NCBI RefSeq assembly: GCF_003987475.1
Contig: NZ_PIQH01000012.1
Span: forward strand, 1-54,263
DNA: 54,263 nt
Direction of reading: 5' to 3'
DNA from: Idiomarina tyrosinivorans
GTDB lineage: Bacteria > Pseudomonadota > Gammaproteobacteria > Enterobacterales > Alteromonadaceae
Positions 18,566 to 25,806 of this stretch are shown one piece after another; the first letter of the stretch is position 1; each line of letters starts with the position of its first letter. The notes beneath the pieces are model-generated. The model was not told where the DNA came from. It worked only from the letters and a program-made list of their open reading frames with translations, and did not search any database. Made by a program: the position numbers and the translations under genes.

Positions 18566-18594
18566 ATTCTATCGAATCAAAGCGGCAAATGCAA
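18566..18594 (-). promoter_or_regulatory. Probable rpsF operon promoter
   Basis: On the minus strand TAGAAT (18566-18571) and TTGCAT (18589-18594) are separated by exactly 17 bases, followed by a GC-rich discriminator (CGCGCGG). The start would leave a leader of about 100 bases before rpsF. S6:S18 autoregulatory leaders are known in other bacteria; I could not fold one with confidence here. Confidence 0.6.
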
Positions 18595-18604
18595 GAAATC
18601 GCGG

Positions 18605-19045
18605 TTATTCGAAAGCCGGGTCGACGTTGCTTACTGCGGTGGTCAGTAACTTCACCGCGCGTGACGCCAATTCGTTAGCCGCGGACATGTTGCCTTGGAC
18701 ACGCCACTGTTGCTGTAACTGGCCGTCATAAAACAACTTAGCGACAATACTAACAGGGGTTTTAGCGCCAGCCGCTTGTTCCTGCGAGACCGCTACCGCA
18801 ATCTTCCAGTGCGGTGCTTCAGGGTCCACAATCCACTCGTGGCGCACCGCTAAACGGTTACGGATATCTTCCATTACCTCGCGACTATATTGCAACTCTG
18901 GCTGCTGCGCAGTAACGCTAAGCGCCACAAAAGGTTTAGTCGAGCGTTTAAAACTCTGCGCTTGCCAATCTGGCATCCAAGCCAACCACGCTAAGGCAAT
19001 TAACGCCACAGCAATGAGCAGAGGTTTTATTTTTGCCCAAGACAT
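18605..19045 (-). CDS. Membrane-anchored protein of unknown function
   Basis: 146 residues from ATG 19045, chosen because GAGGGG lies seven bases upstream and the membrane helix (IKPLLIAVALIALAWLAW, residues 5-22) then sits at the N-terminus. The rest is a soluble, probably periplasmic domain of mixed alpha/beta character (SREVMEDIRNRLAVRHEW, PHWKIAVAVSQEQ, VAKLFYDGQLQQQWRV). No motif I recognise. It lies 17 bases after rlmB and is probably the last gene of the nsrR-rnr-rlmB transcript. Confidence 0.65.
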   Translation of the reverse strand: MSWAKIKPLLIAVALIALAWLAWMPDWQAQSFKRSTKPFVALSVTAQQPELQYSREVMEDIRNRLAVRHEWIVDPEAPHWKIAVAVSQEQAAGAKTPVSIVAKLFYDGQLQQQWRVQGNMSAANELASRAVKLLTTAVSNVDPAFE

Positions 19046-19062
19046 GAAACTGCCCCTCACGC

Positions 19063-19800
19063 TTACTGACGTTGCCGCACGGCTTCAAACAGGCAAACGC
19101 CCGTCGCGACAGACACATTCAAACTGCTAACACTGCCTGCCAACGGGATGCTCACCAACTGGTCACAGGTTTCCCGCGTTAGGCGCCGCATTCCCGGTCC
19201 CTCAGCGCCCATTACCAAAGCCGTTGGTGTTTTATAGTCAACCTCGTAAAGTGAGTGCTCAGCCTCTCCGGCGGTGCCGATAACCCAGACGTTTAGCTGT
19301 TGCAATTGACGAAGCGCTCGCGCCAAATTGGTTACCACCACAAAGGGTACGGTTTCTGCTGCACCACAAGCGACTTTTCTCACTGTGGCATTGAGTTGCG
19401 CCGATTTATCTTTAGCGACAATGACCGCCGTCACCCCTGCCGCGTCGGCAGTCCGTAAACAAGCACCCAAATTGTGTGGATCCGTGACACCGTCTAACAC
19501 CAAAAATAGTGCAGCATCAGCGCGTTCTACTAAGCCTTCCAAATCATTTTCAGTCAGTGTCGGCGGCGCAGTGACCGTGGCAATAATGCCTTGATGATTC
19601 CCGCCCTCGGCTCTTTTATTGAGGGTATCTTTGGGGACCATCTGAATGCTAACGCCCCATTTTTTTATGTCACTGATGAGCGCATTCATCGCCCCATCAT
19701 GGCGCTCTTTTGCTACCTGCACACTGACTAATCGCTCCGGTGAGTGTTCAACAATCGACCGCACCGCATGAAGTCCGTAGACATCGACTTTCTGGCTCAT
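19063..19800 (-). CDS. rlmB: 23S rRNA (guanosine-2'-O-)-methyltransferase RlmB
   Basis: SPOUT-class enzyme methylating G2251 of 23S rRNA. It has an N-terminal L30e-like substrate-binding domain (residues 1-75) and a C-terminal knotted SpoU domain with the motifs VLDGVTDPHNLGACLRTADA, MGAEGPGMRRLT and IPLAGSVSSLNVSVATGV. The 245-residue length is usual. Its ATG overlaps the rnr stop by four bases (ATGA), matching the rnr-rlmB pairing of enterics. Confidence 0.96.
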   Translation of the reverse strand: MSQKVDVYGLHAVRSIVEHSPERLVSVQVAKERHDGAMNALISDIKKWGVSIQMVPKDTLNKRAEGGNHQGIIATVTAPPTLTENDLEGLVERADAALFLVLDGVTDPHNLGACLRTADAAGVTAVIVAKDKSAQLNATVRKVACGAAETVPFVVVTNLARALRQLQQLNVWVIGTAGEAEHSLYEVDYKTPTALVMGAEGPGMRRLTRETCDQLVSIPLAGSVSSLNVSVATGVCLFEAVRQRQ

Positions 19801-22124
19801 GACTTGTGTTTACTCTTCCGTTGTTTATTGGCGGATGACTTGCGTTTTGCGTGTGGCTTTTTACCCTTGCCGCGCTTCTTATCGGGCATTTGCTTCGCAC
19901 TCTGGCTTTGCTTTTTGTTCGCACCACCACGGCGTTTGCCTGTCGGACTGTGTGCGGTAATCAGGCCCAAATCAATTTTACGTTCATCTAAGTTAACGCT
20001 GCGTACGGTCACTTGTACCGAATCACCTAAGCGATAAACCACCCGACTATTTTCTCCGACCAACATGCGCCGAGTTTCATCAAAGTGGTAGTAGTCATTA
20101 TCGAGATGACTGATATGCACGAGGCCATCAATGTGAAAATCATTGATCCGAACAAATAGCCCAAATGGTGTCACCGACGACACCACGCCCTCAAAGTTGG
20201 CACCAACGTGGTCTTGCATAAACTCGCATTTTAACCACTCGTCCACTTGCCGCGTCGCATCATCTGCGCGGCGCTCAGTCATTGAGGTTTGCATCCCCAA
20301 CTGCTCTAAATCATCGTCCGGATAACTCCATGCACCAGCGGTTGCCGGAGACGCACCATTTTTCTTTTTCAGCAACGCCTTAATCGCACGGTGCAAAATA
20401 AGATCGGGGTAGCGCCGGATCGGCGAGGTGAAATGGGCGTATGCCTCTAACGCTAAGCCGAAGTGGCCAACATTGTCGGGCGAATAGACCGCTTGCTGCA
20501 TAGAGCGCAACATCATGGTTTCGATCAGTTCTTTATCCGGGCGCTCTTGAATTTGTTCCGATAGCGCATCGTAATCGGCCGGTGAAGGACGCTCTCCACC
20601 GCCTAAATTCAGACCGAGTTCGGCCAAAAATGCACGGAAGCCCTCGAGCTTCTCATCGCTTGGGGGCTCGTGAATACGAAACAATGCACCGATTTCTGGG
20701 TCACTCTCAATCCACCGTGCAGCGGCAACGTTAGCCATGATCATGCATTCTTCAATAATCTTGTGAGCAACATTACGCTGCACTGGCTCAATGGTTTCGA
20801 TTTTGCGTTGTGCATTAAAAATAAAGCGCGTCTCTTGCGTCTCAAACTCAATCGCGTGGCGCAATTGTCGAGCTTTATTCAACACCCGATACAAGCCGTG
20901 CAAATTTTCTACTGCAGTAAGTACGTGCTGGTATTGCTGGCGTAGCTCTGGCTCACCGTCGAGCATCGCCGCAACCTTGGTATATGTTAGTCGTGCATGG
21001 CTATTCATCACTGCCGGATAAAAGTCGCTACTTTGCAGCTTTCCTTGCGCAGAAATGGTCATTTCCGCAACCATACACAAGCGGTCAACTTGCGGGTTTA
21101 GCGAGCATAGGCCATTCGAAAGCTTCTCTGGTAGCATCGGAATCACATTATTGGGAAAGTATACCGAGTTGCCACGGTTAATGGCTTCTTGGTCCAATGC
21201 TGAGTTGGGTCGCACGTAGTAAGAAACATCAGCGATAGCCACTAATAGGCGCCAACCATTGCCGTCAGGCTCACAGAATACGGCATCGTCAAAATCGCGT
21301 GAGTCTTCACCATCGATGGTGATTAACGGAACTTCACGCAAATCAATACGGTCTTGATAAGCTTCTTTGGGCACAGTTTCCTGTACTTTTGCCATTTCTG
21401 CGGCTATTGCCTCTGGCCATTCATGGGGGATTTCGTGCTCTCGCATCGCCACCTCAATTTCCATCCCCGGCGCCATATGTTCACCCAGCACTTCGGTCAC
21501 TTTGCCGATGGGGCTGGTTCGACGGTTGGGGCGGTTAGTCAGGGTGACGACGACCATCTGTCCATGTCGCGCACCCGCATTTTCGCCCTCAGGAATCAGA
21601 ATATCTTGGCCGATGCGGCTGTCGTCTGGTACGACAATCGCTAACCCTTGGTCAATAAAGTAGCGTCCAACAATTTCGGTTTCACGCGGTTCTATTACCC
21701 GAACAATACGCCCTTCGGGCCGGCCTTTGTTGTCTTTCCCTGCCACTTTTACCAATACTCGATCGCCATGCAGCACCGAGTACATTTGATGGTGAGGGAT
21801 AAAGATATCCGCTTCTCCATCATCAGGACGAACGAAACCGAAGCCATCGCGATGGCCAATCAAGCGCCCTTTAATCAGTTGCATACGCTCCGGTAAACCG
21901 TAGGCGTCAGCTTTGGTGTAGACCAATTGGCCATCGCGCTCCATCGCACGCAGCCGCCGTTTCACACCGATATGCTGACGTTCATCCTGAAGTGAAAAGT
22001 GGCTCAGGATCTCGGTGTAACTAACGGGCTTGGTCCGCGATTTGATGAGTTCCAGCATTGCCTCACGCGACGGAATTTCCACCTCATATTGCGGGGCATC
22101 GGATGGCTGTTGTTTTTCGGTCAT
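19797..22124 (-). CDS. rnr: Ribonuclease R
   Basis: 3'-5' exoribonuclease able to digest structured RNA, also acting in tmRNA-linked decay. The 775 residues comprise an N-terminal winged helix (about 20-85), cold-shock domains (85-225), the RNB catalytic domain (about 260-590, with the acidic motif ITIDGEDSRDFDDAVFCE carrying the metal-binding aspartates), an S1 domain (about 640-725) and a long lysine-rich tail. GAGGTG precedes the ATG. It is cotranscribed with nsrR upstream and rlmB downstream. Confidence 0.97.
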   Translation of the reverse strand: MTEKQQPSDAPQYEVEIPSREAMLELIKSRTKPVSYTEILSHFSLQDERQHIGVKRRLRAMERDGQLVYTKADAYGLPERMQLIKGRLIGHRDGFGFVRPDDGEADIFIPHHQMYSVLHGDRVLVKVAGKDNKGRPEGRIVRVIEPRETEIVGRYFIDQGLAIVVPDDSRIGQDILIPEGENAGARHGQMVVVTLTNRPNRRTSPIGKVTEVLGEHMAPGMEIEVAMREHEIPHEWPEAIAAEMAKVQETVPKEAYQDRIDLREVPLITIDGEDSRDFDDAVFCEPDGNGWRLLVAIADVSYYVRPNSALDQEAINRGNSVYFPNNVIPMLPEKLSNGLCSLNPQVDRLCMVAEMTISAQGKLQSSDFYPAVMNSHARLTYTKVAAMLDGEPELRQQYQHVLTAVENLHGLYRVLNKARQLRHAIEFETQETRFIFNAQRKIETIEPVQRNVAHKIIEECMIMANVAAARWIESDPEIGALFRIHEPPSDEKLEGFRAFLAELGLNLGGGERPSPADYDALSEQIQERPDKELIETMMLRSMQQAVYSPDNVGHFGLALEAYAHFTSPIRRYPDLILHRAIKALLKKKNGASPATAGAWSYPDDDLEQLGMQTSMTERRADDATRQVDEWLKCEFMQDHVGANFEGVVSSVTPFGLFVRINDFHIDGLVHISHLDNDYYHFDETRRMLVGENSRVVYRLGDSVQVTVRSVNLDERKIDLGLITAHSPTGKRRGGANKKQSQSAKQMPDKKRGKGKKPHAKRKSSANKQRKSKHKS

Positions 22125-22179
22125 AGCACCTCGTAATTAATAACTCTCAGCGCCAGTATATCGCTGATACAGCCTGTTG

Positions 22180-22629
22180 TCAGTGTAAGGAATCCAACAA
22201 AATCGTATCTTTACCCAAACTGGCTAAGACGCTTTTGTCTTTAACCAAGTCAGCTAACGTAAATTTTGCCAAATGTTGATAGAACAATGCTTTGCCTTCA
22301 GCGATCAGTTGGTGCAAATGGCAACCCGGGTACAATTGGCACTCGGGGTTGTGACAATTCACCCAAGGCTCATCGGCCTCCATAGAGCGAATGAGCTGAT
22401 CAACGCGCAGCTCTTTAGGCTTGCAGGCCAGCGAAAAGCCGCCCGAGCGACCACGTTTGGTCACAATCCAACCCTGTTTCGCCATGTCATGTACCACTTT
22501 GTTCAGGTGATTGGGTGACAAATTGAGCAGCCGCCCCATGTCTTTAATCGTCGTCGACGCACCTTCAGGCTGGGCGGCAAGCAACATCAGCATACGTAAA
22601 CCAAAGTCAGTGAATTTTTTAATCTGCAT
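22180..22629 (-). CDS. nsrR: Nitric oxide-sensing repressor NsrR (Rrf2 family)
   Basis: Rrf2-family winged-helix repressor whose Fe-S cluster is destroyed by nitric oxide. The 149 residues show the DNA-binding helix LLNLSPNHLNKVVHDMAKQGWI and the cluster ligands in NCHNPECQLYPGC, with Cys spacing x4 and x5 as in Escherichia coli NsrR rather than IscR. The wing RGRSGGFSLA is conserved. Gene order nsrR-rnr-rlmB matches enterics and supports NsrR over other Rrf2 proteins. A good NsrR-type operator lies in the divergent region. Confidence 0.92.
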   Translation of the reverse strand: MQIKKFTDFGLRMLMLLAAQPEGASTTIKDMGRLLNLSPNHLNKVVHDMAKQGWIVTKRGRSGGFSLACKPKELRVDQLIRSMEADEPWVNCHNPECQLYPGCHLHQLIAEGKALFYQHLAKFTLADLVKDKSVLASLGKDTILLDSLH

Positions 22630-22642
22630 AAGCGTCTCTAGA

Positions 22643-22671
22643 TTGACTTTTTTTAAATATACATACAGAAT
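22643..22671 (+). promoter_or_regulatory. Probable promoter of the NsrR-linked small membrane protein
   Basis: TTGACT (22643-22648) and CAGAAT (22666-22671) are separated by exactly 17 bases. The predicted start near 22678 lies just upstream of the operator at 22683-22705, so repressor bound there would block initiation or clearance. Confidence 0.5.
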
Positions 22672-22682
22672 ACACTTTATTA

Positions 22683-22705
22683 AAGATACATTAAGGATGT
22701 ATGTT
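22683..22705. promoter_or_regulatory. NsrR-type operator
   Basis: The 23-bp site has the 11-1-11 form of the NsrR box: AAGATACATTA, one base, GGATGTATGTT. The two halves match inversely at 8 of 11 positions, and the AAGAT-CAT / ATG-ATGTT core agrees with the published consensus (AAGATGYATTT in enterics). It overlaps the SD of the plus-strand gene at 22707. Binding is inferred. Confidence 0.7.
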
Positions 22706-22706
22706 T

Positions 22707-22928
22707 ATGGTTAAGCAACGACTTCTCAATACCTCTAATCGCTGTATGGTCATATTTTTTCTTGCTTTCATCGCTTCGGCTATCGTTGCTTGGGGTTATG
22801 AGCAATATCTATCGGTGATGCTGCTAGCCGTTTTCCACGTGCTACAAATCGTCTTTGCCGCACTGTTCAAACTCGCTTACGTGTTTCGTTTAGTGGCACA
22901 GCATCAGCTAGGCCTTACTTTGCGTTAG
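22707..22928 (+). CDS. NsrR-linked small two-helix membrane protein
   Basis: 73 residues from ATG 22707. AAGGA lies nine bases upstream; the ATG at 22701 is only three bases from it. Two hydrophobic segments (MVIFFLAFIASAIVAWGY and VMLLAVFHVLQIVFAALF) predict a hairpin membrane protein, with basic ends and a histidine in each of the second helix and the C-tail. I do not recognise the family. The NsrR operator over its start and the divergent nsrR gene suggest induction by nitric oxide or nitrite stress. A haem-related or nitric-oxide-tolerance role is only a guess from regulation. Confidence 0.65.
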   Translation: MVKQRLLNTSNRCMVIFFLAFIASAIVAWGYEQYLSVMLLAVFHVLQIVFAALFKLAYVFRLVAQHQLGLTLR

Positions 22929-22994
22929 TCATGCTGGTACTCACTAGAGCAAGAATAGTTGCTGTTCGTCGCGAAGGGTAACTCAAGCGATGAA

Positions 22995-23531
22995 TTACAG
23001 TTCGCGCCAGTAGTATAGTTGGTTCGCTTGTTTAGACAGGGTGACTAACTCGGTACCAGCGACATAATCATGCCAAGCCCGTTTATGTTTGCGATCAACC
23101 AGCACCCATAGATTGCCCAACCCCAATAGGCAAGTCAGCATCCGAATAGCAACTTGCTTTATTGTTAGCCGTGAGCCATCAGGGTTTTGCAACCGTAGCC
23201 GCCATGCGCGCATGCCAATGGTCTGCCCCGAGCGCCACCAAAACCAACCGAAGAAGACCACCTGAACGGTTAACAGGTAAACCTTATACCAAATACTGTG
23301 GGTCAGTAATGCGGCATGATCTTCCGCATTACCCAAGCTCAGCCAGCCCATCGCAGTCAGTGTGGCAACCAAGCCCAGTGCGAGCGCAGAGGATAACATA
23401 GCAATCGCTATGGCAACCAAAGCGTCGTATATCCATGCGGCGAAACGCCTTAGAAAGCCAGCGCTGGGGGAGTTAGCATGGGCTTGCTGGGCGCTCAACG
23501 CGTCGATTTCAGAAGTTTCTCGGTCAGACAT
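22995..23531 (-). CDS. RDD family membrane protein
   Basis: 178 residues with the RDD domain: the signature RRFAAWIYDALV near residue 28 (arginine and aspartate in helix 1), three to four membrane segments (AIAIAMLSSALALGLVATL; VYLLTVQVVFFGWFWW; MLTCLLGLGNLWVL), and the conserved GQTIGMRAWRLRLQNPDG loop near 102-119. The family is widespread and poorly characterised; some members are Na+/H+ antiporters. It is monocistronic and convergent with the small membrane protein gene. No specific function is assigned. Confidence 0.85.
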   Translation of the reverse strand: MSDRETSEIDALSAQQAHANSPSAGFLRRFAAWIYDALVAIAIAMLSSALALGLVATLTAMGWLSLGNAEDHAALLTHSIWYKVYLLTVQVVFFGWFWWRSGQTIGMRAWRLRLQNPDGSRLTIKQVAIRMLTCLLGLGNLWVLVDRKHKRAWHDYVAGTELVTLSKQANQLYYWREL

Positions 23532-23653
23532 AAGGCTCTATGTTTGCAATCGTTGAAAGCGGCATCATAGCACGATATGAGACATCGCTTGAGCGCAACT
23601 GGCGATATTATCAGCAGTTGAACCAAAAACTCTCATTTTCCTGAAATAATTGC

Positions 23654-23681
23654 TTGATTCGCCTTAACTGCTCGGTATAAT
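23654..23681 (+). promoter_or_regulatory. tRNA-Leu promoter
   Basis: TTGATT (23654-23659), 16 bases, then a perfect TATAAT (23676-23681), followed by a GC-rich discriminator (GCCGTCCC) typical of stable-RNA promoters. The start would be about 30 bases before the mature tRNA. Confidence 0.8.
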
Positions 23682-23717
23682 GCCGTCCCATCAACACAGC
23701 GATGTGTTCCTCCCCTT

Positions 23718-23804
23718 GCCGAGGTGGCGGAATTGGTAGACGCAGTGGATTCAAAATCCACCGCTGGTAACAGCGTGGGGGTTCAAGTCCCCCCCTCGGC
23801 ACCA
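23718..23804 (+). tRNA. tRNA-Leu (anticodon CAA)
   Basis: The 87-base gene includes an encoded CCA end. The acceptor stem is GCCGAGG with CCTCGGC; the D-arm contains TGGCGGAATTGGTAGACGC. The anticodon stem GTGGA/TCCAC encloses TTCAAAA, giving anticodon CAA for UUG codons. A long variable arm of the class II type (CCGCTGGTAACAGCG) and a T-arm with GTTCAAGTCC complete it. It closely resembles leuX of enterics. It stands alone; no integrase or att repeat is seen next to it. Confidence 0.97.
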
Positions 23805-23842
23805 TAGTTTTCCTGTAAATATCGTTTACCGATAAATCAAAC

Positions 23843-25030
23843 CTAATGCGTCAACACCTGTGATTTCCGTTTACCGTTAAGCAATTCACCGATGCATGTA
23901 GAACGTACAAGTGTGTGATAAAGCAGGAGCGATATGGCTATGGTTCCCAGACAAATCATCAACCATTTTAGCCACCAAAAAAGCGCCAGTTCAGCGACCG
24001 CAATCTGGAGCCAAATCACCACTGGCAAGTGGACTAAATACAGCCAATATGAAGCGTCAGATAAATAGCTCACCCAGCGTCGCGGCTGCGAAAAAGCGCG
24101 CCGACACAATCCCAGCACTAACACAATGATGGTCCACATCATCAATGCATAACTGCATACGAAAGCAACTTTTACTAGCGCACTTCGCATGTCAACCACA
24201 TAGCCTTCGTGTCGAGCAACCCAAACACAGGCAGCGGTTGCTACAACGGCCAGCACCACGGTTTGCCAACGTAGCCGGGAAAACGTTATCAGTAAATGAC
24301 TATTGCGTTGTAATAGCCAGCCAACCATAAAACTCAAACCGTACAGGGCAGTCACTGGCCAGTCAGGCGTCAATGTCTTATCTGGTGTATCTATGCCCCA
24401 GTTTTGCATAAACCAAAGTATCACCGCACAAGGGAGTGCTAGCAAAAAGATTCCCCACCAGGCGTTACAAATAGTCGCGATCCCTGCATCGGCAAACTGG
24501 GTCAAAGGTTGTTTCAACCGCGGCACTTGCGACAGTAACTGGTGGCCGATAACAGCCACTACCGTGAACATCAGTAGGTAATACAAGAACCACAGGTGAG
24601 TCCCGGTAAACCAGGCCGTTGAGTCATCAAACAATTGTGAAAATCCTTGCATCAGACCTTCGTCAATGGCTACGTCGCCTTGCATACTCTGACTACCCAT
24701 TATCCAACCTGATAAAAGCAATGGACGTAGCGCAAACCAGCCAAGAATAAAGGGGATCCCCAATCGTTTTAGTCGGGAAGCAATATAACCCGAACGGTAT
24801 TGCGTCATACGGGTAAAAAAGCCAGCGATCAAAAAGAACAAAACCATTCTGAAACAATGGCTGATCAGAACAAATACTGGTACGGCACTGGAGGTTGATA
24901 TATCCATCACTGCCCAGCCAATAAACATTGGCATAAAAGATAAACTGGCGTGAAAAATCACGCCAAGTAAAAGCGCCAAAGCTCGCACGGCATCTAAGTA
25001 ATAGAGCCGTTGTTGAGATGGATTAGACAT
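23843..25030 (-). CDS. Acyltransferase-3 family membrane protein (OpgC-like)
   Basis: Integral membrane acyltransferase of about ten helices. The start ATG 25030 has AAGGTGG eight bases upstream and begins MSNPSQQRLYYLDAVRALAL, the family N-terminus. The conserved histidine in GVIFHASLSF lies near residue 32, and an arginine-rich loop follows helix 3. It has 395 residues. Relatives include OpgC/MdoC, which succinylate periplasmic glucans, and O-antigen acetylases. The gene lies 26 bases after the CIA30-like gene and probably shares its transcript. The acceptor is unknown. Confidence 0.85.
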   Translation of the reverse strand: MSNPSQQRLYYLDAVRALALLLGVIFHASLSFMPMFIGWAVMDISTSSAVPVFVLISHCFRMVLFFLIAGFFTRMTQYRSGYIASRLKRLGIPFILGWFALRPLLLSGWIMGSQSMQGDVAIDEGLMQGFSQLFDDSTAWFTGTHLWFLYYLLMFTVVAVIGHQLLSQVPRLKQPLTQFADAGIATICNAWWGIFLLALPCAVILWFMQNWGIDTPDKTLTPDWPVTALYGLSFMVGWLLQRNSHLLITFSRLRWQTVVLAVVATAACVWVARHEGYVVDMRSALVKVAFVCSYALMMWTIIVLVLGLCRRAFSQPRRWVSYLSDASYWLYLVHLPVVIWLQIAVAELALFWWLKWLMICLGTIAISLLLYHTLVRSTCIGELLNGKRKSQVLTH

Positions 25031-25056
25031 AGTGATAACCACCTTTGGCTGCAAAA

Positions 25057-25653
25057 TTAATAGAAACTTACACTGTCAACTTGATAGTCAAACGTGGCAG
25101 CCTGCAGGGCATATGCGGCAATGCTGATGCTATTCAGAGTATCTTTCGCGAGTGGCGTGTTACTAGACCAAGCGCGTTGCATCTGGCTGAATGGGATATC
25201 CACTTGATGAAATTGTTGGTCCGCAGCAACTGCCACAGCCGCGGCATGGTAATCGAAATTAGTAATGGCTGTGCTGTTCGCCGAAACGGAAAGATTACCG
25301 CTGTTGAGCTTAATACGTAACCGAATGCCTTGGTAATCACTGGCATTCCAATTTTTCCCAAAATCGGCAAGCGGTATTACTACGCTAGCCCAGCCTAATT
25401 GACCACGAGCCGGACGAATATCACCACGCACTTGCAGTGTCCCGTCAATCACAGCCATTACAGCAGTAGTCTCGCCGCCCGCTATCGCATCGGTCATTAA
25501 TTGTCGGGTAAAGCCAAAGTCGTTTAACTTGCTGTCATTAAACCTGTCAACCAGTGTCTCTGCCGCGGCAACAGAAAGCTGGGAAAATCCAAGGACACCA
25601 CTCAGTAGCGCGACTTTTACTGCGTATAAAGCTTCTTTCTTGAACAGTTTCAT
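25057..25653 (-). CDS. Exported CIA30-like (galactose-binding fold) protein
   Basis: 198 residues with a signal peptide (VKVALLSGVLGFSQLSVAAA) and a beta-sandwich resembling the CIA30 / NADH:ubiquinone oxidoreductase assembly factor 30 domain: VDRFND near residue 36, GWASVVIPLADF near 88, YQGIRLRIKLNSG near 107, QVDIPFSQM near 150. In bacteria such domains probably bind carbohydrate rather than assemble complex I. The operon with an acyltransferase and the divergent membrane-bound sigma factor suggest an envelope or glycan role. That role is inferred from context only. Confidence 0.7.
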   Translation of the reverse strand: MKLFKKEALYAVKVALLSGVLGFSQLSVAAAETLVDRFNDSKLNDFGFTRQLMTDAIAGGETTAVMAVIDGTLQVRGDIRPARGQLGWASVVIPLADFGKNWNASDYQGIRLRIKLNSGNLSVSANSTAITNFDYHAAAVAVAADQQFHQVDIPFSQMQRAWSSNTPLAKDTLNSISIAAYALQAATFDYQVDSVSFY

Positions 25654-25733
25654 AATATGTTCTCTCTAGTTTGCTAGGAATAAACGCCGCACCATTGCCG
25701 CGTTCACATAGAAGTGCCAGAGAAGCCTGTTGC

Positions 25734-25762
25734 GGTGACAAAAAATAATTTGTCACCTTTTT
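25734..25762 (+). promoter_or_regulatory. Perfect inverted repeat with T-run in the CIA30/sigma divergent region
   Basis: GGTGACAAA (25734-25742) and TTTGTCACC (25749-25757) are perfect 9-bp arms around six A/T bases, followed by five T residues on the plus strand. It lies between the divergent starts at 25653 and 25807. It could be a regulator's operator or a leader terminator/attenuator for the sigma-factor gene. Confidence 0.5.
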
Positions 25763-25806
25763 ATTGGTCGCGTGCACTTACTGGGAAAAACCAGAGAGTG
25801 AGAAAC

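Noticed and set aside
23611-23805. Minus-strand frame of 64 residues over the tRNA region
   Set aside because: It is the complement of tRNA-Leu and its flank; frames with this kind of GGLEPP sequence are a well-known false call opposite leucine or serine tRNA genes.
23718-23842. tRNA-Leu as an integration site for a genomic island
   Set aside because: No integrase gene or direct repeat of the tRNA 3' end is visible nearby, and the flanking genes look chromosomal.
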